From positions 13,082,802-13,146,801 of the forward strand of contig NC_045145.1 of NCBI RefSeq assembly GCF_008831285.2: a stretch of DNA of 64,000 bases, written 5' to 3'. Shown here one piece after another: positions 1 to 12,120 of this stretch. The notes beneath the pieces are model-generated. The model ran no database searches, was not told where the DNA came from, and was given only the letters and a program-made list of their open reading frames with translations. The stretch comes from Nymphaea colorata (lineage: Eukaryota > Streptophyta > Magnoliopsida > Nymphaeales > Nymphaeaceae). Every line of letters begins with the position of its first letter. The stretch's first letter is position 1. Both the position numbers and the translations under genes were made by a program.

Positions 1-1150
1 TCTTGACCTGCTTTAATTTGAAGGTCTTGAGTTTGATCCCGCCTGGTCCACAAGGCCCGTGTTTGCTCAACATGCGCTATTTGACCCACCAGGTTGGGAC
101 TACTAATCTGTCATTGTTAAAGAGCAAAACATGAATAAACATGTTGATTGACAGTAGGTTATCACAACAAAGGATAATGAGATTAGATAACAGGTGCAGT
201 ATCAACCCAATTACAATTGGCATTTAAAAGAAAGCGTCTGTGGACTTGGGATGGTGGCTCATGGGGGGGCCACCCTCAGTCATCGGACTTATAACGGATC
301 CAAGATACAATTAGTTAGGAAGCTCTATTTAAATGAACGGATAGTTCATTTGGAGCGGGTGAAGATGATAACTAATTGAAAACTTTAAATTTATTTTGCT
401 TTCATTTGTACATGTTTCCTTCTTTTAAATTCAATTTGTGCTCTTGTTCTTCACTAAACTTGTAGTTTTCGTCAGGGAATAGAGCTTATACTTTAATTAC
501 TGCTTCGGAGAGAGAGAGAGGTCCTTTGTCTTGTCAACAAATCTTTCAGTTTGTTTACCGTTCCAACATTCAGCGGCTCAAGATTTGATCTTTTATGTTT
601 ATTTTCAGTTCTGAAATGTCTAAGGTGGTGGCTTAATGGTTCAGTTTTATTCTTTTCCTTGTTTTCTTTTCAATGGAAAACCTGATTAACACTACAGAAA
701 AAAAAAAACAATAGTTTTACCATGGGAGGAATGCATCAAATAATAGTGTTACCATGGGAGTAATGCGTCAGTAAAAATTGCAACGCCGTGTTGTAGCCAC
801 AATTTGATGAGTACAAGAATCCGAAGGTTAAACTTTACCTTTTGTACTCTTCACCTTGTAAAAGCAATTGACAATGGCATCGTCAGTTATGGTAACAATT
901 CCAAATACATCATCTTTGAAGTAGAAAATCAATTTGTCTATGTTCCAATAACCTTTCTTAAACTTTGAGAGGTAGGCAATCTGTTCCTACATTTCATGGG
1001 TGAACGACGTCCACCAAGGGCTTGAGCTTGGGTGAACAAGAAAGCCACAAGTACCTCAGTTTCTCAACTTTGCCATGGCCTCCCAAACTACAAAAGGAAC
1101 AACGTATCTGGTGTGTCTCTACTGAGCGGGAAAATATTAACTAATATCAA
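1..1150. other. Non-coding DNA, no gene recognised
   Basis: AT-rich sequence with no reading frame that resembles a known protein. Two short direct copies of a motif containing ttaccatgggag lie at about 715-775, and a GA microsatellite sits near 508-521. Nothing else could be supported. Confidence 0.6.
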
Positions 1151-1154
1151 ACTA

Positions 1155-1350
1155 GAGGTGGAACCAGGAATGTTTTGTTGCAAGAGCCAAACTATGGTTT
1201 CAAAATCTTAACAATTTTCAAAATTTTCACTTGTGTTAAACTAACATTTTGGAAATATACATATAAATTTTTGAATTTTTTGAATCAAAGAGTGGGGGTT
1301 GGGGGTGGGGGTGGGCTGGGGTGAGGGTCCGCCCCAGCACCAAGCCCATT
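1155..1350 (+). repeat. GGGGCGGA-family interspersed element, copy 1
   Basis: The segment begins with gaggtggaaccaggaatg, continues with an AT-rich core containing gtttcaaaatcttaaca, and ends in a G-rich stretch followed by gtccgccccag. The order of these blocks matches the reverse complement of the element at 1410-1605, so the two are copies of one short non-autonomous repeat about 200 bp long. No coding capacity is visible. The class (MITE, SINE or retroelement end) cannot be settled from sequence alone. Confidence 0.65.
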
Positions 1351-1409
1351 TCCTTTCATCAAGCACGAGAACACTCATCCTAGAATCTTCATAACATTCC
1401 ATCACACAC

Positions 1410-1605
1410 AGAGGCGGAGGGAAGGAGGAGCCGGCAGGGCCTTGGCCCCCCTCAGATTTTAAAACTTTAAAAATTTATATGAAAATCTAAAAAATTTTAG
1501 TTTAATATATAAAAAATTTGAAAATTTCTATTTTGGCCTCTGTTAAAATTTTGAAACTATAGTTTGGCCCCTGCGACAAAAAATTCCTGGTTCCGCCCCT
1601 GATCA
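1410..1605 (-). repeat. GGGGCGGA-family interspersed element, copy 2
   Basis: This is the best-preserved copy in the window. On the minus strand it opens with ggggcggaaccaggaattt, has the AT core with tagtttcaaaattttaaca, and closes with ggccaaggccctgccgg and a C-rich end. It lies in inverted orientation about 60 bp from copy 1. Terminal G/C-rich blocks around an AT-rich core are the constant feature of the family here. Confidence 0.7.
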
Positions 1606-1887
1606 CACATGCCTCATAACTAGAATGGGGACAACGGTTCCCATTCCAGTGATTCCTTGAAAAAAATTTCTGGAAACAAGTTACCAGTTAAAGGTTTTCA
1701 GAGGATCAAACTATACATAAAAGACAAATCTAAATGGGTAAAATTATTCAATGGTACATACTTTTAATCAACTATGCCCTTTTAAGTACTCACTGCGCAT
1801 GGTCTGTATGTAACTTTATCGACCATGTCTTTCTCGTCTCTCATTTGTCTTGTCCTTATTTCTTTGTTGCCGTTGAAGATACAAGCA

Positions 1888-2015
1888 GGGGTAGAGTCAG
1901 GAGTTTTTCATTAGGAGCCGAATTATAGTTTCAAAATTTTAACAACAGCAAAAATATTTTTTTTTAATTTTTATATCAGAAATTTTTGTAAAAATTTACA
2001 TGTAAATTTTTTTGA
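1888..2015 (+). repeat. GGGGCGGA-family element, copy 3 (3' truncated)
   Basis: The segment starts gcaggggtagagtcaggag and contains the shared core tatagtttcaaaattttaac, then runs into an AT-rich stretch. The distal G-rich block seen in copies 1 and 2 is missing. Confidence 0.5.
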
Positions 2016-3190
2016 GTCTAAATACCAGCGATTGGAGATCATAAAATCGGGCAAGACGAGTTCAGCTTGGACTTGTTGGAAAATCAGTGATCCTCTGCCT
2101 CGAGTTTCGAACAAGTGAACACGGGGAAGACCCTCAGGATTTGAGGTCCATAGATTTAGTATGGGACCTTTCTCACCAATCTTAATTAGATCAAGTTTTT
2201 TGCTAATGTAAGAAGTTTGATCTTAATTATGCATATATTAGTTTGATTTAAGATCCTTAGTTTTGAGATTTTGCTTCGTTTTGTTTCATAAAAAGTTGGT
2301 CTATACCCATAAGAGGCTGCTTACATCTTGCTTACTGTTTCATTGTTCCTCAGTTTATGCAGAGCAATTCAACCTGGTGGAGTAACAAACTTTTCATTGC
2401 TCCTTTTCTATGCAAAGAACCAATTTCTTCTCTCTTACCTTCAGTAGGAACTAAAGGAGAGCACATAGTTGGTAAACTCGTGGCTCAGATTCGGATCGGT
2501 TGAAGACTGGGTTATGGGGTCAGAGAGTGGACTCGGCAACTTGGCTGGGTTATATCATAAATTTTTATTGTGCATGTTTTCAATAGTTAATAAATGAAAG
2601 AGGTGAGTCTGTTGAGACTTCATATTTGATTTTATCATCAAATAAAAATAAATGACATGTAATATGAGTATGTGTGTATATTTAGTAAAGTATACTACAT
2701 TTCACAATTCAAAAATACAAACTTCAGTATTAACCAATGCACAATAAAATAGAAAACGTACTTAGTTGACAATCCCAGCTAACTCGGCGGGCTTTGACTC
2801 GCAATAAAGGGACGATCCAAGCTGACTTGGGCAAGTACTCTTTGCAATACTCCATTCAGATCTCTCAAGTCCTCAGAGCTGCCATTTGATCTTCCTACCG
2901 ACCTGTACTCCATGTTCTATTCCCTGGACATTTTCTCTTCCCCTTTTGTAAACACCTCAAATTTTTCCAAAATTTTTGAAGATCCAAAACCCAAGTTCAG
3001 ATCCAAATCGAGCATTTCAGATCCAAAATTCGAATCGCGTTTGAAACGACAAAATTTGAGCGTCGCGCGTGCATGGACGAAAATGTGTTTTTAAACGCAA
3101 GTTGCACGCTTGAGTGAGGCGACAATCAACTAAACCAAAATTGGATTTGGAGCGAGTTTGGAATCACTCAAAATGGAGTCGACCACGCAT
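2016..3190. other. Non-coding DNA, no gene recognised
   Basis: Mixed AT-rich sequence without a recognisable gene. The interval has several cgagtt/actcgg-rich stretches (about 2470-2560 and 2780-2830), similar in composition to the degraded repeats near 12840-13260. The short frame at 2912-3094 has no recognisable domain and is probably chance. Confidence 0.5.
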
Positions 3191-3790
3191 TTGTAACAAA
3201 AAAAAACCATTTCAATAATTTTATTTTATGAACAACATTTATTTATTTTACTATTTTATTAAATTTAAATTTAAAAAAATTGCGACCTCGTGCTTTGGCA
3301 ACCGTGCGATCGCGCGGACGCGCGATCAACCCCTTTCCCCTCTCATTTTGACAAAAAAACCACTCTTTATGGGGCATTTTTACCATTTTTAGTGGGCATT
3401 AGCCCTGCCCACATCAGAAAATGTTTTCTTGCAGGCCTAATGGCCAATCCCACCTATTTCAATCCTATTTCTTTTACAAAAAAATTGAAAATAAGTCAAA
3501 ATTAGTTGAAATCCTATGAAAATGTTATAAAATTTTAAAAAATTTGAATTTTGGGTTTTGGCTCCAAAATCCTCTATAAATACCCCCCACATCCCCCCTC
3601 TTGGCAAGAGTTAGCCCTTGGAAAAACTCTAGTGTATTCTCACTTAAAGACTTAGAGTTTTTCCCTTAGCTCTCTCTCTCCCTCTTCCTCTTTCCATTTC
3701 TCTTCTTTCTCTCCAACTTGGAGCAAGCTACAACTCTCTTGGAGACATCATCTTCATTATTTTGGAGATTATTTCAAGGTAAGTCCAAGA
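3190..3790 (+). promoter_or_regulatory. Possible LTR-type promoter: TATA box, CT-rich leader, splice donor
   Basis: A TATA-like ctctataaatacccc lies at about 3572-3587. It is followed by a leader rich in CT runs (3667-3715) and by tttcaaggtaagtcc near 3773, a strong match to a plant 5' splice site. A TATA box followed within a few hundred bases by a CT leader and an intron donor is common in plant gypsy-type LTR and leader regions. No gag or pol follows, so this is either a solo remnant or an orphan promoter. The assignment is inference. Confidence 0.35.
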
Positions 3791-3856
3791 TAATTTCAAG
3801 TATGGTTGTTCATTTTCTTAAGTTATTTCTCATTAGAGGTATGTAATCATCATCCC

Positions 3857-4400
3857 TCTCATTTCTCTCTTATTTTCTTTCTTCTCATCTTCATCTCTCC
3901 ATGACCAAAAGAGATAGCACTCAACTTCTTTTTAGAGACAAGAGGCTATGCTCAAGTGCACCAAGAGTATGGAAAGATGAGATGATCTTTCATTTCATGA
4001 TTGAATCATGTTTTCTCTTTTATTGAATATAGCATTGTTTTTTTTCTTCATTTTCTTCTCATCTTCATCTCATGACAAAAAGAAATATCACTCAACCTCT
4101 TTTTAGAGAAAAGATGCTATGCTCAAGTGCAACAGGATCATAGAAAGATGAGATGATCTTTCATTTCATGATTGAATCATGTCTTCTCTTTTATTGAATG
4201 TAGCATTGTGTTTCTTTCTTCCTTTTCTTCTCATCTTCATCTCTCCATAGCCAAAGGAGATAACACTCAATCTCTTCTTAGAGATAAGAGGCTATGCTCA
4301 AGTGTACCGGGGCATGAAAAGATGAGATGATCTTTCATTTTATAGTTACATTATGCCCTCTTTCCTAGTTGAATCTTTCTCTTTCCATCATCCTCTCTCT
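3857..4400 (+). repeat. Degenerate tandem repeat, about 173-bp unit, three copies
   Basis: The phrase catgaccaaaagagatagc recurs in altered form at 3899, 4071 and 4246, each followed by ggctatgctcaagtg and then gatgagatgatctttcatt. Spacing is 172-175 bp. The units differ by substitutions and short indels, so the array is old. It lies just downstream of the TATA-plus-leader block and may belong to the same element. Confidence 0.75.
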
Positions 4401-6150
4401 CTCTCTCTCTCTTTCCTTCCTTGAATATTGTCTATATATCATCCACGCATAGTTGCTTGGATTTCCCTTTTATATGTGAACATATGGTGGGAATGAGAGT
4501 GTGGTTAGGGGTTTTTTATTTTTATCTTCATATCAACTTTTGAGGTTGGGACTTGTCCAACCCGAGGAAAACCCTCACAAAAATGTACATGTTAATGTGC
4601 ATTTGTATGTCATTTTGTGCTAGTTTCCTTTCTAATCATCCAATTAGGTACCCTAATGAGTGCCTCGTTATATTGCTTGATTTTCTTCCATACCCACCGG
4701 TGGAAGAAAAATATCCCTTGTGACAAACCAAATAATAACATTCCATATTTATATAAATCATATTTTCTAAAACATTTTTAAAAGAAACCTTCTAATGCGG
4801 CCTTAGCGACTTAGCTTAGACTCTTGCATGAGTCCAAGCTCTCCTCCGGCTCACATTAAACTTGAAGTTGGTAATTTTAAGTTATTCCTTGATTTCTAAA
4901 CTTGTGAAGGCACGCATGTATATACATATTATATATATCCATGTGCGCATAATGATCTCCCCATCTTTCTCTCTCTATGCTTTCATTTTCCATTTTACAA
5001 ATTTTCATATGTGCATGAATGCGTATGCATATGTGCTCTATTTCCTCTCTTTCAACATTTTATTCCTCTTTTCAAGACAAATATCTTCCCTTACAGAATT
5101 TCCTATACATACCATATATACGTATGTATATTTTTCTTTTCCTCTAATGCCTCTCTTTCTTTTCAAATCAATACATCTTTTTCTCTTAAGCTTTTATATA
5201 TGTGTATATGTGACGGTATGTACACATATATGCATGTCTTTCTCTATCTTCTCTCTTTCTTTTCATCAGAGTGTTTTATCTCTTGTATTCTTTTAACATT
5301 CTCCTCTCATGATTTTTTTATTTACGACTTCATTAAGACCACAAACCAAGTAATGACCCAATATTGGAATCATGCTTGATGGTCTACAATCCAATCTCCT
5401 TTCAAAAAAAAAACTTTTCCTTCTTACATACGATAATTATAAAAACAAAAATCTTAGATGTATGTTGTGGTAGGAATGAATTTAGATGAATGTTGTGGTA
5501 AGAATGTTTTACATTCTTCCAATCATATAGGATGAATGTATCCATGCCTTCACCTTCACTCAATATCACTTATGATCACAAACACCACTCCAAAGAACTT
5601 AAGCAAGATGAGATGAAGCTCTAACTGGGTGGTAACTGAATTAGAACAAAATCTCAAACCTACTTAAAGTCTTAAGAGAACACTAAAATGACTTCAAAAT
5701 GATTTCTCAAACTTTCCAAAGGATATTTTCCAATTTTAGTGTTCCCAAAATATTTCACATTCTCAAGCAACTCTTCAAGAGTCTTTTAAAAGTTTGAAAC
5801 ATCAAACTTTCAATATTTTTCTATACCGCATATAGAATAAAAAAGATGTTTAAGTTAAAACGAAATGCACCAATGATAAACATAGCCCTTGGGTTGATTA
5901 CCCCGGTAAAGGCACCGGGAATGGTTGATCCTCGTACCGACGGGTGAGTCCTTTCTTTCTTATTTCAAAACAAAACCTCATTTTTCTGGAGCACTCCAAA
6001 ACCAATGAAAATTTTGGGATGCAAACACCTTTCTTCTCTTTTCCCAATTTTTCTAGTTTCCCCAATGATTTAGTCAGAGGCGTTAGGAAATTGACACATA
6101 AAGATGATGCTCCACCTTGATGTGGAACTCAGGAAAGCACACAGCTGAAG
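4401..6150. other. Non-coding DNA with tatg/tata-rich stretches
   Basis: A CT microsatellite lies at 4395-4412, and TATA/TATG-rich low-complexity DNA covers about 4910-5235. Open frames of 122 and 144 codons in this stretch are low-complexity Phe/Ile/Tyr/Ser translations with no domain, and I do not call them genes. A near-direct repeat of tgttgtggta occurs at about 5464 and 5492. Confidence 0.5.
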
Positions 6151-6190
6151 GTTGATAGAAAAAAACCAAAAAGGTGAAAAAAAAACTCAC

Positions 6191-6310
6191 AAAAAGATGA
6201 AGAAGGAGCTAGGCATTTGCCTGGGCTTGTTAGGGTCCTTCCCTTTCCCTTTCTTAGCAGCTCTCTTCCCAGCTCCGTCGCTCCCAGAGACCTTCATCTT
6301 TGTTCCCATC
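6191..6310 (-). pseudogene. HMGB-type high-mobility-group protein, N-terminal exon fragment
   Basis: Read on the minus strand, an acceptor (tttcag) at 6316-6311 precedes an exon that starts with an ATG at 6309-6307. It encodes a short basic tail, then KGKGKDPNKP followed by PSSFFIF. The exon ends at a consensus donor gtgagt (6190-6185). Plant HMGB proteins have a basic N-terminal tail followed by a KDPNKPKRP-type entry into the HMG box and an AFFVF-like helix start, and many have an intron near this point. The rest of the HMG box (helices 2 and 3) and the acidic tail are not found in the following 400 bp of the minus strand. HMGB proteins bend chromatin DNA in the nucleus. Here only the first part of the box remains, so this is a fragment or an orphan exon. 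The family call is fairly firm and the pseudogene call is inferred from the missing rest. Confidence 0.6.
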
Positions 6311-6619
6311 CTGAAATCACAAGTTACTCCATCTGATCTCCCAAAAACCTCAAAAAAAACCATAGGAAAACAAAATCTGATTTCCTTGTGGTGGGCAATG
6401 GTGGGCAATGGTGCTACCTTGTGTCGAGTTCCAGACAAGGAAGAGAGTTATGGATTTTTTTGTTTTTTTGGCTTCCCTCCTTTATTGCCTTCTCCAATCA
6501 TCTTGAGACTCTTCATTTCTTTGCGGTCTTCTTCGTTGATTTGATCCTTGTGTGAAATTTTTGGAATAATTTTTTTTATTTCTTTCATAAATTTCCACTT
6601 CTGTATTTCTTCATCCTAT

Positions 6620-8640
6620 CAATGGCTTTTGTGATTGCAATCGGATTTGGTGTTCTTTTCCCTTGTTGCAATCGATTTTTTCTCCGACCTGCTGAGTTTA
6701 TGTTGATTGATTATTAAAATTGGATGAAACCAAAGCGGATTGAGCCGATGGATGAAAGCAGCTATGCTCTTCCCCGTTCTTTCCAATCCCAATGTATAAA
6801 AACAAATTCAAAATTAGCATACAAATTCATGAGATCACGATGCATAAAAGCTTCATGAGTAAAAAAAAACCATAATTTTACTTCTTAAAAATATGTTTAA
6901 AAATGTGACCTTTTTAAACAACAAAAATTTGGTTGAACACGCCTATGAGCTGATTGTTCGCACCCCACTTATCATGGCGTGGGCTGGGAAGTTTGCAAGT
7001 GAAGCAGGAAAAATCAAGTTTTTCTTGAAAATAGATTTTAAGAGAAAGGGAACCTCCCTTGCCACCATTAATGGGGGTAATCGATACGAGATCTGAATTT
7101 TCTCAAGCTTGACAAGTTTTTTGTTTTTCTGCACCATGTGTGAGGATTGGAATTCAGATTTTTAAAGTTCATTTCAAGCAAAGACTTGGATTTGATTGAA
7201 AATATTTCTGTACTTCAAAATTTTGAAGATTGGGAGTTCATCCTTGAAAAGTAATTTTTTAATTAATCATTGATTTTTAGCAATTGAGCCTTGAGTTGAT
7301 CCCAAAAATTGCAATTTAGAAATGGAAATTGAGAATCAGAATATTGGATTTTGAATCAAATTGGGGATTGGGTAAATTTGAAGCTTTGTTCTTGAAACTA
7401 GGATCTTGGAATTGAAAATTGAAAGTTTGACCTAGACTTTAGAATTTCAAAGACAGTTTGGAATTTTAGGGTTTGAAATGTGACTTGAAAATTCTTGGAA
7501 GCCTTGGACCCGAATTCTGTTTAGAAGCGAAAATTGAATTTGGAAAAATTGGATTGAATAGTTCAAGTCTAGCTGAAATTTTGAGAATGGATCTTTGAGA
7601 TTGAATTTTGGGTTCAGAATGGTTGGAACTCGACCAATTCAGAATTTTTGAAAACATCTTTGGTTTTAAGATTTTGATATTTGGATCTAGTTTTGGTATT
7701 TTGAGAGATTTGATTTGATTAGGTTGGTTTTGATCTTGAAATGAGATTAGAAAATTGGAAATTGAGAGAACAAGTCTAGTTTTAGGAGAATTTTCCTGAT
7801 TGGAAAATTGGAATTTCGATTTTTTTTTTAATTTTATTCAAGGTTATGAAAATTTGTTTCAGTAGATTTTTGGATTTGAAAATTGGTTTGATTTTGAGAA
7901 ATATCCAATGGAATCATTTTGAAAGTTCAGGTTTTATGTCCATGTTGAAAATTTTGTGCTTCTGCGTCAAAATAAGCAAGGTGGTCAAGTTTTTGTCATA
8001 ATATGACTTAATCATGGTAGCAACTCCAACTTGATTCACCAAGATTTTAGTGAATATTAGGGGGTGCATTCATGAAGTGAGTCCATGTATGTATGAAATA
8101 AACTATATGATATTCATGCTTGACTTTATTTCTCTCCATGCATAATTAAATTTGATCTCACATACACATAGGTCCATCATGGAGGTGGAAAATATAAGAT
8201 GTTCCCCAATCCCATCCTTGATGTGGAGGAGGTGTTTGGAGGTGCTGTCTCTGAGCTTAGGTTTTGAAATTTTAGTTTTGGAAATAGGATTTCAAAATTC
8301 ATTTGATAGGCTGATTTCAGCTCATTTTTTACTAGATCCTAGGCAAAAGGAATTCATTTGTTTGAAAATTTGGATGAATTGAGCTTTGACAAATTTTCTC
8401 TTTGGGTAGCAATATCAATTTTGTGAACTCCTCTAGGATGAAACATTTTGAAAAATTGATTCTTGAATTTTGATTTTGGAAATAGCTTGACTATATTGAT
8501 TTTGGAAAATGGCATGATTTTGGGAGATGGTTGGATTTTTTGAAATAGGTATTGCCGAATGGGTTTTGTAGAAAATTGAATTTCTTTTGTGGTTTTGGAC
8601 TTGATCAAAGTCTTGTTAATTGCTGATTTTCAAAATCATG
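6620..8640. repeat. Degenerate low-complexity DNA (TTGGAATTTTGAAAATTG-like)
   Basis: Long stretches, chiefly 7140-7950 and 8240-8630, consist of loosely repeated words such as ttgaaaattg, gattttgg and ggaattt, with no strict period. Short frames through it have Phe/Lys/Asn/Ile-rich translations that reflect composition. No gene was recognised. Confidence 0.5.
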
Positions 8641-9300
8641 GTAATTTCTGAAAATTTCACCAACACACTAGACAGAAGTGTCGGTGTAAGGTATCATTGG
8701 CATGACCTAAACATAGGTAAACATTGACTATTATCAACGTCCTCTCACATCGGAAATAATCTATTATTTCGAACATGTTAGTGGCCTGCGATAAGAACTC
8801 TACTGACAGCAGGACAGTCCATTGGTAAAATATGACTTTTCATCCATTTAAATAATTTGGTGGACACTTGATGAGTGGCTAAAAAGGCTGGGGACGAGAA
8901 ACATTCAAATATCTAAATAAAATAGTCAAATAATCAAAATAATATTCTACGAATAAGTGTACTTGAATTAGAGTGGTCCAAATTTGATGCGAAAATCCGG
9001 CCACAAAGCGCTGGAATCCGGTGATAACAAAAATTAGGGTAAAATGGGGGTTTTGTAATTGTGTAGACATTTATATAAATTACTAAATCAAGTTGAAGGT
9101 ACTAAGGTGAACAAACATTGTTCCAAAATTTCACGTTGAAACCTCATTCCTGGCTTGCCGCAACAACCATGGAGAGCCTCCATGATCCACCTTGGCTAAA
9201 GTTTAAACAAGGGCACTTGCAAAGTGATCTAGGGACAGTCATCATCTCTTGGCTATGAGGGAACCCTTTACAAGCAGATGACAAGCTCAGCAGTCTGCTC
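8641..9300. other. Non-coding DNA, no gene recognised
   Basis: Nothing with recognisable coding or structural character was seen. The 63-codon minus frame at 8879-9070 has no known motif. Confidence 0.5.
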
Positions 9301-9304
9301 TCAC

Positions 9305-9500
9305 CTATGCAGGGGCAGAGCCAAGGGGGCCCACAAGGGCCTTGGCCCCTCTTAAAAAAAAAAATTAAATTTACAAGTAAATTTTAGAAATTTTCACTTG
9401 TCTTATATAAAAATTTTGAAAAATTATATTTCGGCGCGTGTCAAAATTTAAAAACTTTAATTCGGTCCCCCTCATAAAAAAATTTCTAGCTCCACCCCAG
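9305..9500 (-). repeat. GGGGCGGA-family interspersed element, copy 4
   Basis: In plus orientation the segment starts caggggcagagccaagggg, has gggccttggcccctc, an AT core with aaattttgaaaaat, and ends cccctcataaaaaaatttctagctccaccc. This is the same block order as copy 2, with more substitutions. Confidence 0.65.
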
Positions 9501-10044
9501 TACTTGGTAGCTTCAACCACCACCAGGAAGGCATACGAGATTGAAGTAATGGTCAAATCCCTGTCTGAGCATCCTTCATGCTTCTTCGCGCCTCCCTGTA
9601 GCCAAGCAATCATTACTTACCGACTGGCATGATATTTGCAGGCCTTCTTCCATGGATTATGCAAGAAGACGTGCACCGTTAGATCCTAGAGAGCACGATA
9701 CTTGGGACTTGGATGGTGAGAGGCCACTCATTGGTCCTTGCGAACTAGTCCCATTTTAAAGGGAGTGGGTTGATGTCGTCCCCACTTAACTTGCATCTGT
9801 CACTCTACCCTTGAACCGGCTCCTACCTGCCACACTTGACAAGAGCCATCATACATGTTCATGGAGGCTATCTCATGGTCCAGACCTTAGTATGGGGCCA
9901 CGCGCTTCTCAACTCTTGCCTGCATCCACTTATTGTAGCATGTCTGTCTGCCTCAGGAAGAAGTTAACCCAGCAACTCTAGCAGTCAAGAGTGAACCGGC
10001 CATGCCAGCCCAGTGCCCAACTCTAGCAACAAGGCTTGGAGTGA
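9501..10044. other. Non-coding DNA, no gene recognised
   Basis: Moderately GC-richer sequence than its neighbours but broken in all frames. No motif was identified. It may be degraded transposon DNA. Confidence 0.4.
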
Positions 10045-10165
10045 AAGTTGCAAGCTATGCATTAAAGGAGAGGAGGATATTTTGGTAACTTATTAAAAAA
10101 ATGTCTTTTATAGTCTTTTTACTTTTTTCTATTTGCAATTTTGTCTTTATAAAAAGTTCGCTTAA
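10045..10165 (+). repeat. Direct repeat, left copy (LTR-like flank)
   Basis: The segment contains gcattaaaggagagg, atattttggtaactt and ttttgtctttataaaaagtt. The same order of words recurs at 12515-12625 (cactaaaggatgga, acattttggtcattt, tttttgtctttataaaaagtt). The right copy follows a copia RNase H relic, which is where a 3' LTR would lie, so the pair may be decayed LTR sequence. Alignment by eye only. Confidence 0.45.
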
Positions 10166-10499
10166 TGTATCTGTACCGATTCAAGCCAAAAGACAATGCT
10201 TTCTATTTGACCCAAACAGCACTGCATTTATGATTTATACATGGTACCTGCTGGTTTGGGACGATATTCACATAATTGGTATTTGTTTTCAATTACAAAA
10301 AATCAAATGAGAGAGATGTCATCATTTTGAGTAAGTTAAAACAGCTAGACAAGACTCTGTTGATTTATTTATGCATAAATGGTATGCCAGTTCAGTTCAA
10401 CAACACTTCAGTTTGCCGAACCCAAATCAAACAAGAGGGAGAGGGAGAGAGAGGAAGAAGAGGCAACGAAATGGAAACACACATATTTAACCAAAATAA

Positions 10500-11515
10500 T
10501 TAATCTATGACTAATCTTTTCCCAAGATGGTCCATTAACTCCTGTGGCAGATCGAGTGCAGGACAGTTGCAAATGTCCAACCGTTGAAGCTTCGAGAGGC
10601 AGGCGACCTGTTGCTGTGCATCGGTGGGACACGTTGTTTCATTTTGTAATGTCATTCACGTCCACCAGAGACTTCAGACTAGGGAAGTTAGAAAGCATCA
10701 GCTTTCTTAGTTTCGGGAGGCATTGCCAGTGGCCTCCCAAGCTGATGTCCTCAGAGAAACATTCTAGGATCAATTCCTCCAGTTGAGAGAGACCCCACAC
10801 CGACTGAGGGACCCTTCCCCATTTGACCTCCTCATCAACATTATTGTCTCTCAAATACAGACATGTAAGGGAGGGTAGAAATGTTGGTACTTGTGTGGCA
10901 ATGGCGATGGCAGTAGTACTGCTGATTCTGAATCCAACCCCAACTCAATGAGGTTAGGTAGTTGCTGAAGCAATTTCCATCCCAATCTTGCACTTGGGCA
11001 ATTCCACACTGACAGCCTTTGGAGCTGACTCGCTTGACCCTCATACCCCGCCAGCTCCAATAGAGCGTAAATCCAGCCTTCTGTCTGCATCTTTGGACAT
11101 TTGTAAAAGTGCGCCTCTCTTAAGCATGGCATATAAGTAAATGTTGATTCCCAGTTGGGCAAATTATTCACGCTCAGTTTCTCAAGTGAAGGAAGGCGAG
11201 GAGGGAGCTGCTTTAGAGCGTTTAGGTCAGACAACCAGAACCTCTTTAAAGCTGGCATGCGATCATCAGCTACTTGCTCTACCCTCCCACATCTCTTCAC
11301 CTCCAACGACTCCAATGCAGGCATGTTAGCGAGAGTCTTCAGCTTTTCACATCTGCACACATCCAATGACTCCAATGCAGGCAAGTCACCAATCGTGTTG
11401 AGCCCATGACACTCCCAAATATCCAAGGACTTCAGCAAAGGCATGCTCTGTAATTCACACAATGTTGGGCAGTCGATTTTGATTCTCCAGTCTATAAGAG
11501 TTTTTAACCTTTTTT
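10500..11515 (-). pseudogene. C-terminal LRR region of an NLR disease-resistance protein, two frameshifts
   Basis: The minus strand encodes serial leucine-rich repeats of the plant NLR type, with units such as MPLLKSLDIWECHGLNTIG, LPALESLDVCRCEKLKTL and LPSLEKLSVNNLPNWES. The frame is open upstream of the first methionine to about 11515 (LKTLIDWRIKIDCPTLCEL), so the natural start is not here. One frameshift near 10895 moves the reading into a frame with VPTFLPSLTCLYLRDNNV and WGLSQLEELILECFSED. A second near 10655 leads into VACLSKLQRLDICNCPALDL and a stop at 10502-10500 that looks like the native C-terminus. The NB-ARC and coiled-coil or TIR parts are absent. NLR LRRs bind or sense pathogen effectors in the cytoplasm. 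This copy is a 5'-truncated relic. Confidence 0.85.
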
Positions 11516-11519
11516 TTAT

Positions 11520-12110
11520 CTAGGGCATGATTTTGGATCTGTAGGTTGGAATTAGATTTGGATCTGGACCTGAGGTTCCAGTTTGGATCTGAACCTTTGA
11601 ATTTGGATCTGAATTTGGCACTAAGGCTTAGTTTTAGATCTAGAGCTCAGTTTTAGATCCAGATTGGGATCCAGGGATTATTTTTTTATCTAAAGTTGGG
11701 ATTTGGATCCAAATCTGGATCTAAGGCTTGGCTTTTGGATCTTGACTTGGGAGTTTGGATTGGGTTTAGATCTAGATTTGACATGGATTATCAGCCTAGA
11801 TTGAGGTAGGGCCTGGGTTGGAAGTTTACATTTAAATTCAGATGAGTTCCAAAATATAGTCGGTAACCAAATTAGAGGGTAATTGGATCAGAACTGTGAT
11901 AAATTGAAGTATTTGAGACCCAAAATTGTTGAAAATAATTGTGAAACGCTAGATATATATTAACCTTCAAAATTTGGGGGTAATTACAAGGTTCAGCCAA
12001 TTTATTAGGATCCAGTAGAATCTCATTGGGGATCTATCAAGAGAATATTAAGATTCTTAATAGCTACTGTTCATTATGGTCTAATCTTCAAATTTCAAAC
12101 CACCCAAGAA
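11520..12110. repeat. Degenerate ttggatctg-rich low-complexity DNA
   Basis: From about 11530 to 11780 the words tttggatctg, gatctgaacc and tagatct recur without strict period. The stretch starts exactly where the LRR fragment loses homology, so the NLR breakpoint lies at or near 11515. The remainder to 12110 has no recognised feature. Confidence 0.45.
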
Positions 12111-12120
12111 CAAAGAAGTT

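Noticed and set aside
4862-5379. Overlapping 144- and 122-codon plus frames
   Set aside because: They translate TATA/CT-rich low-complexity DNA. Both frames are Phe/Ile/Tyr/Ser-rich with no domain, which is compositional.
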